The notes: generated from the sequence alone by a model not told the origin. A stretch of 64,000 nucleotides of DNA from Okapia johnstoni (GCA_024291935.2 CM044314.1:26200001-26264000); one strand, 5' to 3'. Numbered from the stretch's first letter, positions 12,180 through 24,206 are shown. A program made the numbers and translations.

Positions 12180-14389
12180 GGACACCCTGCCAGGCTGTGT
12201 CCACCCCACCCCATTTCAGTCATCGGACCAATCCTGCTCAGCCTCCAGGGATAGAACAGCATCCCGTCAGGGGAGTGTGTAATTTCCTTGGTTCTGTCTC
12301 GTCACAACAAAAATTTGAAGCAACGGACGTTAAAGCCCTCAGCGCATCACAGCTCTTGGACAGAGTTACAGCTCCGTGTTACAGCTAAGTTTTATTTAGA
12401 AAATAAAGGAAAATACATCCTTGAGGTGTGAGGGCATGCTGACCCAAAAGACGCAAAGAGAAAAAAGAGAGAGAGCGCAGGAGAGAGACCCCCCAGCCCT
12501 TTGGCTCCTCTTTTTATACGTTTTTTTCCTCCCCCGGGCCTGCCCTATGTAAACTGGGCTAGCCAGAGTGCTGTTTGTTTTACCTGAGGTCCTCACTCTG
12601 GTGGTCGGGTCTTCCTTTGTTCTATTTTCTCGGGCTTTTCCCTGCCTTGTCTTTTAACCATTGCCATTCTGGACTCCTTTTTCCTATTCTAAATACCCAA
12701 CAATCTCAAGTTAGGGAGATCAGACATAATGCAGTAGGCACAGCTTTCCTTCCCTTTTCTTTAACGTCTTCCCACTACTACCTACAGCATAGTCCATTTG
12801 CCATACTGTGAATATTGTCAAAGAACAGCTGCCTGATTCAGGTGTTAAGTCATCTATAGAGTATCTCCATGGTTTAAAGGACTTATTACCTTAGAAAGTC
12901 TGGTAGAGTGGTGAGCATCAGGTCTTTGTGCATTTTCTACCTCAGATACACTTTTCTGAGGACAAAAATCACTGAGAAGAATGGAGGTAATTCTTGTGGA
13001 TTATCTCTTGGAGCTATAGATGTCTGTGTATATGTAGATGGAGGGAACGAAAAGAGGAAAATCCATGTGGATGATGTATTATAGGCACAGATTTGTTTTC
13101 ACTTTAGGTACTGACCCTCTAATTCGTTCCAGGCTCTTTTTTTCCCAAAAACATTTTTTTGCCTTTGTATTCTCGATCTCTTTCTGGAATGTCGATTTGT
13201 TGACTTGTATGTCTGAGAGGCCTAGATGAGACCTCATACACCAGGATCTTCCTCAGACTGACTGACTTTCCTTTGATCATGACCCTTCAAGGTTCATCCG
13301 TGTCTCCCAATGTTATGATCCCCTAATTTCAGTGTCTGTTTTTATGAGTTAGAAATATTCCACTGGATGTATGTAAGACATCTTGTTTAAGATTAAATCT
13401 TTGCTTGGGGATTTTGCTGGCTGGCTACATGTCTTGGTTACTGGAAGGAAGCGGTGCTGGAGGTTTGTTGGGGTGCATGTGGTCTTTTGATGGTGTTCTC
13501 AAGATATGGACCAAGGTGTGGGAATGTCAAATCCTAGGCTTAGCCTGACTGGACAGTTTTTTTCAGGCATTCAGAGACTGCCCATTCTAGTGGCTGGTGC
13601 CAGTGTCTATTCCCACCAACAGCCTAGGGGGATTCTTTTTCCTTCAGACTCTCTCCCAAATTTATTGCCTGTACATTTGTGCCATTGGCCACTATGAGTG
13701 TTGTGATTTGATTTCCCAGTGTCCTTTTGACTGGCATTCCTGCAGCAATCAGGGATGCTGAGCATGTTGTTTGGTGGGGGAGGTTTGGGTGTGATTATTC
13801 CTTCTTAATTTTTTTTTTTCCTTAAAGGGTGTGAGGACAATTTACCTTTGGTGGTTCGCTTCCTGAAAATAGGCTGTTTTTGGATTTTTTTTCTCTGGTG
13901 GTGGCCACAGGACATTTCCTAAAGGCAACTGTCATTAACTGAACCCCAGACCTTGTGAACGAGGTGCCTATGAGCAAGGGTGATCACACTGTAGTTACAG
14001 AGAATGTTCACAAAGCAAAAGCACTTTTCCATGACCACCTTTGATTTCTGGGGCAGGCAGTCTTAGGCCAATTGACTTCCTGGGCTGTGAAATAGAGTAG
14101 ATTATCTTGCCGGAAACAGGAGAGGGCTTAGTGTCACTGATTTCCCCCATACAGCATCACAGAAACACCTCATCCAGACTAATCCCTTCAGGGTCCACAG
14201 TACACTACTGAGGGTACTTGGGTGCTAGGAAGCTGCACTCTCAGGAAGGAGACTTGAGCTGGGATCCCCAACACCAGGAAAGATTGAGGCTAGGTGAATT
14301 TTGCTTTGAAATTCCTCAGGGTCTTGATGCCATGTGGGACTCTTCTATCAGCCAGACATAGCACAGTAGATCTTAAAAAAGGGTTCAAG
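12180..14389. repeat. Macrosatellite copy 6
   Basis: This is a full copy split by an antisense solo LTR at 12,276-12,702. Net length is about 1.78 kb. The LTR lies at the conserved 'catcccaagtcaggga' site, close to where copy 4 received a SINE. Confidence 0.8.
12276..12702 (-). mobile_element. Solo LTR, ERVK-like (class II), antisense
   Basis: The insertion has TG...CA ends (TGTGTAATTT on the plus strand, CCCAACA at the other end). On the minus strand it has a TATA box (tataaaaag) near 12,515, a pyrimidine-rich transcribed region and AATAAA near 12,395. There is no coding sequence. I did not find an exact target-site duplication. Confidence 0.75.
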
Positions 14390-15752
14390 GGCACCCTGCC
14401 AGGCTGTGTCATCCCCAGTTCAGCAGTAGGACCCAAGCCTGCTCAGCCTCCAGGGATGGGATAGCATCCCAAGTCAGGGAGGTTGGACAGAATACAGTTG
14501 GCACAGCTTTCCTTCTCTTTTCTTTAACATCTTGCCAATACTCCCTGCAGCAGAGTCCTTTGGCTGTACTGTGATTATTGTCACAAAATAGCCACCCGGT
14601 TCAGGTATTAGGTCATCTATGGAGTATCTCCATGGTTTGGGGGGACTTTTTGCCTTAAAAATTCGAGCAGAGTGGTGAGCATCAGGTCCTTGTGCCTTTC
14701 CTACCTCAGATAAACTATTCTTTGAATAGAAAACAGGAAGATAGGAGATAATTCTCATGAATTATCTCTTATAGCTACATATTTCTGTGGATATGAGGAT
14801 GGAAGGAAGGATGGAGGAGGATAATCCATGTGGACTATTCGTTAGAGGTACAGATTGTTTTCGCTTTAGGTACTTACCCAATGATTCCTTCCAGGTTCTT
14901 CACTTTATTTATTCTCCTGAAACCATTTGTTTGACTTTGAATTCTAAGCATATTTTTCTGGGAAGTCATTTTTACTTGTATGTCTATTCTCATTTGGCCT
15001 AGATGAGACCTCATATACCAGGCTCTTCCTCTGCTTGACTGATTTCCATTTGCCTGTGATCCTTCAAGGTCCATCCCTGTATCTCCCAGTGTTATAATTT
15101 CCTAATTTCAATTTGTATTTAATGAGTGAGACATTGTCTACCAGATATCTGTACCACATCTTGTTTAAGCTTTAATCTCCCTTTGGGGATTTTGTAGGTT
15201 GTGTGTCTCATCTACAGGAAGGAAGCAGTGCTGGAGGTTTGCTGGGGTGCATGTGTTTTTTGATTGATGGTCTTCTCAGGATATAGGCCAAGGTGCAGAG
15301 ATGTCAGAACCTAGGCTTAGCCCAACTTGATAGTTTTTTTCAGGCATTTGGAGGCTGTCTGTTCTACTGGCTCCTGCCAATGTCTATTCCCACTGATAGC
15401 CTAGGGGGGGTTTTCCTCCAGACGGTCGCCTGCATTTATTGTCTGCAGATTTGTGTTGTTGTCCATTGTGAGTGTTACAATTTGATTTCCCATTGTCCTT
15501 TTGATTGGCATTCCTGCAGCAATGAAGGGTGCTCAGCATCTTGTTTGCTGGGGGAGATTTGAATGTGATTATTTCTTTTTTTTTTTTCTTAAATGCTATG
15601 AGGATAAAATTTACCTTTGGCGGTTGGCTTCCTGAATCTCAGCTGTTTGGGGAACTTTTTTAATCTGGTGCCAGCCCCAGGACATTTCCTGAGGGCAGCT
15701 GTCATTAAGGGAAACCCAGGCCTTGTGAATTGAGGTGCCAGTTACAAATAGA
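14390..15752. repeat. Macrosatellite copy 7 (truncated)
   Basis: The copy runs through the L1-like part and into the non-L1 landmark 'ccttgtgaattgaggtgcc'. It then stops abruptly at a BovB fragment, which marks the right edge of the array. Confidence 0.78.
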
Positions 15753-16106
15753 TGGGGACTATTTTCTTGAGCTCCAAAATCGTTGCAGACAGTGACTATA
15801 GCCAAGAAATTAAAAGACACTTGCTCCTTGGAAGGAAAGCTATGACAAACCTAGACAGGGTATTAGAAAGCAGAGACATCACTTTGCCGACATGGGTCTG
15901 AATAGTCAAAGCTATAGCTTTTCTAGTAGTCATGCACAGATGTGAGAGTTGGACCATAAAGAAGGCTGAGTGCTGAAAAATTGATGCTTTCCAACTATGG
16001 TGCTGAAGAAGACTCTTGAGAGTTCTTGGATAGCAAGAAGATCAAACCAGTCAATCCTGAATATTCATTGGAAACACTGATGCTGAAGCTGAAACTCCAA
16101 TACTGA
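15753..16106 (+). mobile_element. BovB fragment, sense (reverse transcriptase C-terminal part)
   Basis: Frameshifted BovB is recognised from 'cacttgctccttggaagga', 'ttggaccataaagaaggctg' and 'tgctgaagctgaaactccaa'. Both ends are broken; the left meets the macrosatellite and the right meets an L1. Confidence 0.85.
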
Positions 16107-18340
16107 TGATGTGAAGAGCATTCTAATTTCATTCTTTTACATGTCTGTCCAGTTTCCCTCCAGTTATTGAAGAGATGGTTTTTCCCCATTTTATATTCTT
16201 GCCTCCTTTGTTGATTGTAAGTGCATGCATTTCTTTCTGGAATCTGTCCTGTTCCATTGGTCTGTGTGTCATTTTTTGGCCAGTATTATATGTTCGATCA
16301 GCTTTGAGTACTGTCTGAATTCAGGGAATGGGATATCTCCAGATTTAAAGTTTTTGTGGCTATTCAAGTTCTCTTGTGTTTCCATGAAAACCTCAAACTT
16401 TTTTGTTCCAATAGGTGAAACTGCCATTGACATTTCATAGGGATTACATTGAATCTCACGTGACATTTGGTAGTATGGCCAGCTTAACAATATTGATTAT
16501 TCTAATCCAAGAACATGGTCTATCTTTTCATATAGTTGTAGTGTTTTCAATTTCTTTCACCAGCGCCTTTATTGTTTTCTCATTACAGATGCTGAACCAC
16601 CTTAGGTGAGCTTATTCCTAGTTATTTCATTTTTTTTGAATGTGATTGTAAATAGGATTGTTTCTTTAATTTCTCTGATAGCTTGTTAATGTACATAAAT
16701 GCAACAGATTTCTATATATTAATTTTGCATCCTGCAAACTTACCAAATTCATTGTGCTCTAGGAGTTGTCTAGTGGCACTTTTGGGATTTTCTGTGCATA
16801 GCATTATTTCACCTGGAAACAGTGACAGTTTAATTTCCAATTTAGATTCCTTTTGTTGCTTTCTCTTTGATTGCTGTCACTATGACTTTTGAAAGGTTGC
16901 AGTTACAATTGGGATTCGTGACCTCTGGAGGAGAGGATTTCAACCCTGGGTCAGATACAAGGCTTGATCACTCAAAGCTTTTGTGTAATGAAGTTTTATT
17001 AAAGTATAAAAGAGACAGAGAAAGCTTCTGACATAGACATCAGAAAGAGTGCCTGCTTGCTACTTTTTAGCAAGGCATTTTATGTTTGTTAGCAAGCTGC
17101 TAATCAGATAAGAGAGACACCTCAAGGCTGAGGAGTTTTACTGGGTCCCTCTCCCACAATATGCATTTTTGAGACAGAACGGCACAAGGTGTGTCATCCC
17201 GCCATAAAACAATTGACAGGAATACTGGTTTGTTGAGTCATTATTAGCCCAAGGTTTGAGAAAAGAAAAAAAATTTAGTCTTAGGCAGAACAGATTTGAA
17301 AAAAGGCAGATTCTAAAGCAAATACAGTTTCATTAACATTGCTTCAGAAAAACACTTCCATAAGAAAAACGCATTGGTTAGCTCAAGGTTTGAGAAAAGT
17401 TAAGTTCAGGCAGAACCAGGTGTCATCAACAGAGAGGGGAAAAAAGTCTGTCACTTGCAGTTTATTTCCTCCTGCCACTTGGGGACCTCTGGCCTCACTA
17501 CCGAGGCTGTGAACACTCTCATTTTCAAAATTATATTGAATAATAGTGGAAAGGGTAGACATTCTTGATTCTGTTCTTAGAAGAAATGTTTCATCTTTTC
17601 ACTGCTGAGTATGATGCCAGCTGTGCGCTTATTATGTACCCAGTCTTTATGCTGAGGTATGTTTCCTCTATACCCACTTTTTTTTTTTTTATCATGAACA
17701 GCTGTTGACCTTTGTCAAAAGCTTTCTCTGCATCTACTGAGATGGTAATATGGCTTTTATTTGATTTGTTACTGTGTTGTATCACACTGATAGGTGGATA
17801 CTGAGCCATCCTTCCATCCCTGTGATAGATCTCACTTGATCATGATGTGTGGTCCTTTTAATGAATTCCTGGATTTCCTTGCTAATTCATTGAGGACTTT
17901 GCATCTATGTTTGTCCATGTTACTGGCCTGCAACTTTGTTGTTTCTGTGATTTATTTGTCTGGTTTTGGCCACAGGGTGATGCTGGCCTCAGAATGAGTT
18001 TAGGAGTGTTCCTTCCTCTGCAGTTTCTGTGGAATGGTTTCAGAAGGGTTGGTATTAACTCTTCTCTGTATGTCTAGTAGAATTCGCCTGTGAACCCATT
18101 TGGTCCTGGATTTGTTTGTTGGGAGCTTTAAATTACTGGTTAAATTTCAGTACTGGTAACTGGTCTGTTGGTGTTTTGTATTTCTTCCTATTTTAAGTCT
18201 TGAGAGATTGTACATTTCAGAGAATTTGTCCATTTCTACTAGCTTGTCTCTTTTATTGATGTATAGTTACTCATAGTACTCTTTCACGATCCTTTGTATT
18301 TCTGTAGTGCCAATTGTGACTTCTTTTGCATTTCTGACAG
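16107..18340 (-). mobile_element. L1 ORF2 fragment, antisense
   Basis: Landmarks include 'tgttccattggtctgtgtgtc', 'gggattacattgaatc', 'attgattattctaatccaag' and 'catccttccatccctgtgat', following L1 ORF2 read antisense. Many stops and indels are present. An LTR interrupts it at 16,893-17,530, and it ends where BovB begins. Confidence 0.88.
16893..17530 (-). mobile_element. Solo LTR, antisense, inserted in L1
   Basis: The L1 reading stops after 'actatgacttttgaaag' and resumes at 'attatattgaataatagtgg'. The insert has an antisense polyadenylation signal ('gttttattaaag', near 16,992) and the segment 'cttctgacatagacatcaga', which recurs in the LTR at 36,950-37,505. The two belong to one family. 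Confidence 0.65.
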
Positions 18341-19815
18341 GGATCAAGACCCAAGAAAAATAAATGCAAAAAAGGCAAAATGGCTGTCTGAGGAGGCCTT
18401 ACAAATAGCTGTGAAAAGAAGAGAAGCGAAAAGCAAAGGAGAAAAGAAAAGATATAAGCACCTGAATGCAGAGTTCCAAAGAATAGCAAGAGAGATAAGA
18501 AAGCCTTCCTCAGTGATCAATGCAAAGAAATAGAGGAAAACAATAGAATAGGAAAGACTAGAGATCTCTTCAAGAAAATTAGAGATACCAAGGGAACATT
18601 TCACGCAAAGATGGGCTCAATAAAGGATAGAAATGGTATGGACCTAAGAGAAGCAGAAGATATTAAGAAGAGGTGGCAAGAATACACAGAAGAACTGTAC
18701 AAAAAAGATCTTCAGGACCCAGATAATCACAATGGTGTGATCACTCACCTAGAGCCAGACATCCTGGAATGTGAAGTCAAGTGGGCCTTAGGAAGCATCA
18801 CTAAGAACAAAGCTAGTTGAGGTGATGGAGTTCCAGTTGAGCTATTTCAAATCCTCAAAGATGATGCTGTGAAAGTGCTGCACTCAATATGTCAGCAAAT
18901 TTGGAAAACTCAGCAGTGGCCACAGGACTGGAAAAGGTCAGTTTTCGTTCCAATCCCAAAGAAAGGCAATGCCAAAGAATGCTCAAACTACCACACAATT
19001 GCACTCATCTCACACGCTAGTAAAGTAATGCTCAAAATTCTCCAAGCCAGGTTTCAGCAATACGTGAACCATGAACTTCCAGATGTTCAAGCTGGTTTTA
19101 GAAAAGGCAGAGGAATCAGAGATCAAATTGCCAACATCTGCTGGATCATTGAAAAACCAAGAGAGTTCCAGAAAAACACCTATTTCTGCTTTATTGACTA
19201 TGCCAAAGCCTTTGACTGTGCGGATCACAACTTGATGCAGAGTACATCATGCAAAATGCAGGGCTGGATGAAGCACAAGCTGGAATCAAAACTGCTGGGA
19301 GAAATATCAATAACCTCAGATACACAGATGACACCACCCTTATGGCAGAAAGCGAAGAACTTAAGAGCCTCTTGATGAAAGTGAAAGATGAGAGTGAAAA
19401 AGTTGGCTTAAAACTCAACATTCAGAAAACTAAGATCATGGCATCTGGTCCCATCACTTCATGGAAAATAGATGGGGAAACAGTGGAAACAATGAGAGAC
19501 TTTATTTGGGGGGGCTCCAAAATCACTGCAGATGGTGATTGCAGCCATGAGATTAAAAGACGCTTGCTCCTTGGAAGAAAAGATATGACCAACCTAGACA
19601 TTATATTAAAAAGCAGAGACATTACTTTACCAGCAAAGGTCCATCTAGTCAAAGCTATGGTTTTTCCAGTCACGTATGGATGTGCTAATTGGACCATAAA
19701 GAAAGCTGAGCGCCAAAGAATTGATGCTTTTGAACTGCGGTGTTGGAGAAGACTCTTGAGAGTCCCTTAGACTGCAAGGAGATCCAACCAGTGCATCCTA
19801 AAGAAAATCAGTCCT
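18341..19815 (+). mobile_element. BovB (RTE) LINE fragment, sense, internally deleted
   Basis: The element enters upstream of the reverse transcriptase ('gatcaagacccaagaaaaa') and runs to 'aagaaaatcagtcctgg', with three main open stretches at 18,294-18,533, 18,869-19,375 and 19,249-19,770. Near 19,230 the frame jumps from the DHN motif directly to the sequence before the active site, losing about 200 bases. The equivalent of YADD reads YTDD. The usual BovB 3' tail is absent. Confidence 0.9.
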
Positions 19816-20229
19816 GGATCTGACTTGTGCATTCAGTGTGTTACAACAGAGAGCCTTGTAAAGGAGGCTGTTCATACCCTTTCTCACTCCTCTGTGGGAT
19901 CTCCTGCCAACAAGGGAAAAGTAATTTACAAAATTAGTATAAAAGAACCATAATCCCTCTCAATTTTCCAAGTCCCTACCCTGATCAATGAACTCACGAG
20001 GTAGCAGTGAACAACATCAAAATACTTCCCCTGCAAAATGTTTAATTTGGTCTATCAACTTAGATTTAACTCATAATCTCTTTGCTTTCATAGTTTTGTA
20101 TCAAATTACAAATTATCACTTTTTTAAAAGTACGTATTCGGTTATTTCTGTGACAGAGGGGCAAGGGAAACATAAGGATCTTAATTCCTAACGTGAATTC
20201 AACAGACAGATTAATGACGGGATTCAGAA
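19816..20229. other. Unassigned spacer
   Basis: AT-rich, single-copy-looking sequence between BovB and the GC-rich minisatellite. I see no gene or recognisable repeat in it. Confidence 0.5.
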
Positions 20230-22740
20230 GAAGTTTGTTTCTGAGGAATTCTGACAGAGTCTGAGGATTCCAAGGAAATCCTGTCAGAGAGAAGGGTTTA
20301 TGTAGAATTTTGAGGGGCAGAAGGTGGAGTCCCAGGAATTCCCCACTGACAGAAGGGGATTTCCCGGGAAATTTTGAGCAGCAGAAAAGGGTTTACGGGC
20401 TATACTGAGGGGCAGAAAAGGGTTTCCGGGGGCTTCTGGGGGATTCCTCACTGACAGAAGAGTGTTTCCCAGGGAATTCTGAGGGGCAGAGGAGGGTTCC
20501 GCGGGATTCTTGACCAGGGGAAAGTGGTTTCCCAGGTATTCTCCACCAGCAGCTGGTGCCGCGGGATTTCCCATGGACAGAAAGGGATTTCCCTGGGGAA
20601 TTCTGAAGGCAAAAAGGTGGTGTGTGGGGGATTCCCCACTGACAGAAGGGGGTTTCCCAGGGAATCCTAAGGGCAGAGGTGGTTTCCAGGGATTCTGCAC
20701 TGACAGAAGGGGGTTTCCCAGGCAATTCTGAGGGCAGAAAGTGATGTCCGGGGGATTCCCCACTGAGAAAAGGGGATTTCCCTGGGAATTAGAAGCTGTT
20801 GTCTGGGGGATTCCCCATTGAGAGAGGGGATTTCCCTGGGAATTCTGAGAGCAGAAGTTAATGTCTGGGGGATTCCCCACTGACAGAAGGGGGTTTCCCA
20901 AGGAATTCTGAGGGCAGAATGTGGTGTCTGGGGGATTCCCCACTCAGAAAAGGGGATTTCCCTGGGAATTAGAAGCTATTGTCTGGGGGGATTCCCCGTT
21001 GAGAGAGGGAATTTCCCTGGGAATTCTGAGAGCAGAAGTTATTGTCTGGGGATTCCCCACTGACAGAAGGGGATTTCCAGGGGAATTCTGAGGGTAGAAG
21101 GTGGTGTCTGGGGGATTCCTCACTGACAGAAGAGTGTTTCCCGGGGAATTCTGAGGGGCAGAAGAGGGTTTCCGGGGGATTCCTGACCACTGGAAAGCAG
21201 CTGGTGGAAGCCGGGGGATTTTCTGTGGACAGAAAGGGATTTCCCTGGGGAATTCTGAGGGCAAAAGGTGATGTGTGGGGGATTCCCCACTGACAGAAGG
21301 GGATTTCCCTGGGAATTCTGAGAGAAGTTAATGTCTGGGGGATTCCCCACTGACAGAAGGGGATTTCCCTGGGAATTAGAAGCTATTGTCTGGGGGGATT
21401 CCCCATTGAGAGAGGGGATTTCCCTGGGAATTCTGAGAGAAGTTAATGTCTGGGGGATTCCCCACTGACAGAAGGGGATTTCCCTGGGAATTAGAAGCTA
21501 TTGTCTGGGGGATTTCCCCATTGACAGAGGGGATTTCCCTGGGAATTCTGAGAGAAGTTAATGTCTGGGGGATTCCCCACTGACAGAAGGGGATTTCCCT
21601 GGGAATTAGAAGCTATTGTCTGGGGGGATTCCCCATTGAGAGAGGGGATTTCCCTGGGAATTCTGAGAGAAGTTATTGTCTGGGGGGATTCCCCACTGAC
21701 AGAAGAGTGTTTCCTGGAGAATTCTGAGGGACAGAAGAGGGTTTCCGGGGAATTCCTGACTACTGGAACATGGTTTCCCGGGTGTTCCCCACCAGCAGAT
21801 GGTGGAGGCCAGGGGATTCCCCAGTGACAGAAGGGGGTTTCCTGGGGAATTCTGAGGGTAGAAGGTGGTGTCTGGGGGATTCCTCACTGACAGAAGAGTG
21901 TTTCCTGGAGAATTCTGAGGGACAGAAGAGGGTTTCCGGGGAATTCCTGACCACTGGAACATGGTTTCCCGGGTATTCCCCACCAGCAGATGGTGGAGGC
22001 CAGGGGATTCCCCATGGACAGAAAGGGATTTCCCTGGGGAAATTTGAGGGCAAAAGGCGATGTGTGGGGGATTCCCCACTGACAGAAGGGGATTTCCCAG
22101 GGAATCTTAAGGGCAGAAGGTGGTGTGTGGGGGATTCTCTACTGACAGAAGGGGGTTCCCAGGGAATCTTGAGGGCAGAGGGTGGTGTGTGGTGGATTGC
22201 CCACCAGCAGAAGGTGGTCTCCATGGGATTCCCCACTGGCAGACGGTGTTGTCCAGGGGAAATTCCCTGAAGACAGAAGGGATTTTCCTGGGGAATTTTG
22301 AAAGGCAGACTGTGGTTTCCAGGGGGATTTCCCACCGACAGAAGGGAGTTTCACTGGGAATTCTGAGGGGCAGAAGTGGCTTTCTGGGGTGTATCCTGAG
22401 GGCCAGTATGGTGTTTCCTGGGGATTCCCCACCAAAGGAAAGTGGTGTCCAGGGGATTCCCCACCAGTAGGTGGGGGTTTCTGGGGGGATTCCCTAGCAG
22501 ATGAAGGGAGTTTCTGGGGGGTTCCCCACAGGCAGAAGTGGGTTTCTGGGGTTCCTGGGGGGCAGAAAGGAGGTTCCCAGGAGGGGGATTCCTCGCCGGC
22601 CGAAGGGGGTTTCTTGTGGAATCCTGAGGGCAGAAGGGGGTTTTCAGGGGCATCCTGAGGGGCATAAGGGGGTTTCGGGTGGAATCCTGAGGGCAGAATG
22701 GGGTTTCCAGGGGAATCCTGACTCACAGAAGAATTCTTTC
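20230..22740. repeat. ~60-bp GC-rich minisatellite with higher-order structure
   Basis: About 40 diverged units have the theme 'gggggattccccactgacag', 'aaggggatttccctgggaat', 'tctgagggcagaaggtggtg'. Spacing is 60 bp in places (21,281 to 21,341) and about 56-60 elsewhere. From about 21,340 to 21,690 two unit types alternate ('ctgagagaagttaatgtctg' and 'agaagctattgtctgg'), making a 114-116 bp higher-order repeat. Open frames of up to 219 codons on the minus strand and 166 on the plus strand come from the period and lack a gene-like start or context. Confidence 0.93.
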
Positions 22741-23250
22741 TTGCAGAATTGAGAAGTGAGAACTACAAAGAGGCTCCAAGAAGCTACCACTAAAGGCATG
22801 GCCTGTGTTACACTCTGTCATGTCTGTTTCTGCTGCTTAGCCATCATGTCTAAGTGTTGTTTGGTGGAGAAGCTGAAGGTGTGATGCTGTCAGCTCTGAC
22901 TTGGGTGTTACTTTTATTTGTAAATACACAACTTTGTGAGTCATTAGTTCATCATTCTGGTGTTCATCGTTTTTGTAAGTTTAAAAAGCAGAACCAATGT
23001 CAAACTTACATTCTATAAACTCATACTCTATCGCTAAATAGCTGTGGTCTCAAAAATAACAGACCTATGTTATATATTCACCAACATTGGTGCTATTTGC
23101 CCATTTTCATTAAAAAAATACATTTTCCAAAGACAACTATATTTTATTTTTCTTTTAATTCACAGTGCGTTTCTCTTTGACTTAAAATGTGATTTGCAAA
23201 TAATGAGATCTGCACTTTAGCCTTTGCCACCTCTGCATCCAACACAGACT
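22741..23250. other. Unassigned spacer
   Basis: No long frame, no SINE or LINE landmark. It becomes AT-rich after about 22,900. Nothing further can be supported. Confidence 0.5.
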
Positions 23251-23424
23251 AAACACATATTCACACACAGCTCACACATAGCAAGCATGGATTTGGAGGG
23301 GTAAAGGACAGTGCCTCCAAGAGGCTACTACTTGGGGGTCTTCCACTTGGACATGAGCCTGGTGGGTAACTGACACTCATCCTGCTCTGCAGGGTCCCAC
23401 TCTTACTTCTCACCAGTGACTTAC

Positions 23425-23586
23425 TTTTACAGACAGGGGACTTCCCTGTCCATTTCATGTCTGCTTCATACATCCTGTGCTCAGATTCACCCAAGAGGTA
23501 GAATCCTGGATGGCAGGTGAACAGGCAAGGTGTAGCCAAAAGTGGGGAGGTCCATGGCTGTCACATCTACGTGGGCTGGTGTTTGG
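23425..23586 (-). pseudogene. CSMD-like sushi (CCP) exon, frameshifted relic
   Basis: On the minus strand one frame reads PAHVDVTAMDLPTFGYT, and after a one-base shift another reads FTCHPGFYLLGESEHR, then ADMKWTGKSPVCK. Together these resemble a C-terminal sushi domain of the CSMD family (closest in my memory to CSMD3). The exon ends at a consensus GTAAGT donor and has a plausible CCACCAG acceptor, so it is a genomic copy and not a processed retrocopy. A conserved cysteine has become tyrosine (HRMYEAD), which with the frameshift makes it non-functional. Other exons were not found nearby. Confidence 0.7.
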
Positions 23587-23689
23587 CTGGTGGCAGGCAT
23601 GAAGTGAAATGGGATTTAGTCCATTAGTAAGTCCATTGTAGGCTAAGCATGTGTGTCTAAGGAAATATAGCAAAAGAGTTGGAAATGGT

Positions 23690-24206
23690 TATCAAGTTAG
23701 TTGACCATTTAAAATTGAGAATACAGGAGCTTTACAGATCACTGATATTCTGGTCTCTGCAGCTTACACCACAATGAAGCCTTGGTGTTGCAGTTCCGTC
23801 TCTTCCTGTCCCCCTGCCCCTCCCTCGCTCTCTCTTCCTCCTCTGTCTCTATCTATCATCTATTTATTATCGATCTAATCTCCTTCTTTGCATACATGTG
23901 TGTATGTAATTACATATAGAAATTTAGAAATTATAGCTTTAAAATAAACACTTCTGACATACTATTAAGATAAATAATATGTTAAAGTTCCTTAAAAGAG
24001 TAGTCCTTTAAACTAAACACAGACAGATTAACATGTATTTTAAAATATACTTTGATTTTTGTCCAATGGCAACAATAAAATTTACTGCCCAGTTAAATGA
24101 ATAATTAATTTTGGTCAAAATACACTGTGTGTTAAGAAAATTAATTGAAATATAGAGTCTTACTTCCTCTCAAAATATCATTTAGGAGTAAATAAGGCTG
24201 TGATTG
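23690..24206. other. AT-rich spacer with a pyrimidine run
   Basis: A CT-rich stretch lies at about 23,815-23,885, ending in a 'ctatctatcatctatttatt' type simple repeat. The rest is AT-rich with no recognisable feature. Confidence 0.5.

Larger units (their letters stand above)
770..15752. repeat. Degenerate tandem array of a ~1.75-1.8 kb L1-containing unit
   Basis: The same ordered landmarks recur: 'caccctgccaggctgtgtt', 'cctccagggatgggatag', 'cccttttctttaacatcttgcc', L1-like antisense sequence, 'ctgtcattaacgga', 'gatcatgttgtagttac' and 'gcactctcaggaagg'. The first landmark lies near 790, 1797, 4967, 6958, 9165, 12180 and 14390. After subtracting recognisable insertions the spacing is about 1.73-1.80 kb in four intervals. 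About half of each unit is antisense 3' L1 sequence; the rest matches no repeat I recognise. Confidence 0.85.

Noticed and set aside
20284..20943. 219-codon minus-strand frame with Pro/Asn repeats as a gene
   Set aside because: It lies wholly within the 60-bp minisatellite, competes with open frames on the other strand, and has no promoter, splice or non-repeat sequence. Reported only as a finding.
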